From contig NW_023365730.1 of the NCBI RefSeq assembly GCF_000003815.2, positions 75,434-117,120 of the forward strand: a stretch of DNA of 41,687 nucleotides. Reading direction: 5' to 3'. The notes beneath the pieces are model-generated. The model made no database searches and was not told the DNA's origin. It worked only from the letters and a program-made list of their open reading frames with translations. Positions 40,901 to 41,687 of the stretch are shown piece by piece (position 1 is the first letter of the stretch; each line of letters starts with the position of its first letter). Origin of the DNA: Branchiostoma floridae. Lineage: Eukaryota; Chordata; Leptocardii; Amphioxiformes; Branchiostomatidae. The position numbers were made by a program, and so were the translations under genes.

Positions 40901-41421
40901 TCGGGTGATAAGTCAACTAATCAACTGTCACTAGTTTGGACTGGCTTGCTTAATTTGAGAGTCAAATATTTATAGAGAGACTATGGTATATACAAGACAG
41001 TATTCTATAACCTAGATAAACGTATACTGTTTTAAACGACTGTTCGTAACTTTACTGAAGTACTACGTTTAACAAAAGTGGACACGTATGACCTTCAAAG
41101 GTGAAAAATGACTGGACGCTACATGTCCCTATGGACAATGGCACGGATGACAATAGTGGGTTGAAAAGATGCTTAATTTGTCTAAACTCGAAAAGAACAT
41201 TTACGCTACACATGTAACTTCTTCTACCTTGACACCGTTACTGATTTTAGAGATCAAAAACTATTACCTATATCTTCATCCATCATATTAAAAGTATTAG
41301 AATAAACACAAATACACCCCCAAAACACACCTTATGACCCCCCCCCCCCATTATTATCTGTGGTTTCGCCTGTTGGCGCCAACACGACCCAACCTGTAAT
41401 CATACCGCGCCTGTGTCGTCT
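40901..41421. other. Intergenic
   Basis: A C-run lies at about 41339-41349. Nothing else is recognised. Confidence 0.5.
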
Positions 41422-41687
41422 GATTCGCCCGTTTGAGCAAGAGACCCTCGGGCTACGTAATTTGCGCGTCAGGTGTTATTAGACTGATGGGTGAGCAAGC
41501 CTTGAACCCGCGTCTAGGGCAGAGGGAGGAAGCGAGAGACGGAGGGAGTGAGGGAGGGAGGGGAGGAGAGAGAGAGGGAGGGAGAGAGAGGGGGAGGGAG
41601 AGAGAAGGAGAGGGAGATTCGCCCGTTTGAGTACTAGACCCTCGGGCTACGTAATTTGCGCGTCGGATGTTTTTAGACTGATGAGTG
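41422..41687. repeat. Direct repeat of about 72 bp flanking a GA-rich microsatellite
   Basis: GATTCGCCCGTTTGAGCAAG at 41422 and GATTCGCCCGTTTGAGTACT at 41616 begin near-identical blocks that include CTCGGGCTACGTAATTTGCG. Between them lies a purine-rich GGGA/GAGA tract (about 41518-41615). The period is 194 bp and the second copy runs off the end of the window, so a longer array may continue. Confidence 0.9.

Overview
This is a eukaryotic, gene-poor window of about 42% GC. It has two runs of N, many decayed transposons and tandem repeats, and one intact gene. The gene is a single-exon achaete-scute type bHLH factor of the Ascl1/2 kind. Its chordate-like flanks (CKRR.NF block and the [12 protein letters not shown] tail), together with short MITEs, LINE relics and long non-coding flanks, suggest an invertebrate chordate, most likely a lancelet (Branchiostoma). 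The organism is an inference; the gene family is not in doubt.

Layout. Positions 1-36.7 kb hold no intact gene. They carry at least four intact copies of a roughly 175-bp MITE with CTCCAAGCAG ends and 9-13 bp target duplications, plus older copies and related hairpins. They also carry two LINE 3' relics, a truncated U2 snRNA insertion at 4.36-4.42 kb, a TTCGAAC minisatellite family at three loci, and tandem arrays with units of about 310 bp (20.9-22.2 kb) and 200 bp (22.6-23.5 kb). A few GC-rich islands look regulatory: 13.43-13.70 kb, 26.06-26.24 kb and 29.38-29.62 kb.

The most unusual object is a 3,825-bp DNA transposon at 31058-34882. It has 29-bp terminal inverted repeats starting CACTGTGCG and a TAA target duplication. 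Its unoccupied site is preserved in the tandem paralogue next to it. It has TCCGGA-rich subterminal arrays of about 121 bp at both ends, an additional 72-bp tandem array, and no visible transposase. In its middle is what looks like a captured host gene piece: two exon-like blocks that read as one immunoglobulin-like domain across an intron with canonical splice sites.

Positions 36.7-40.4 kb are the Ascl locus: a CpG-rich promoter with TATA box, CACGCG (Hairy/Hes class C) sites around the start, the coding exon at 37692-38279, and a 3' UTR of about 2.1 kb with two perfect Pumilio sites and an AATAAA at 40391. The class C sites fit the known lateral-inhibition circuit in which Hes factors repress proneural genes. 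Downstream are GT and GA microsatellites and an AP-1/CRE pair.
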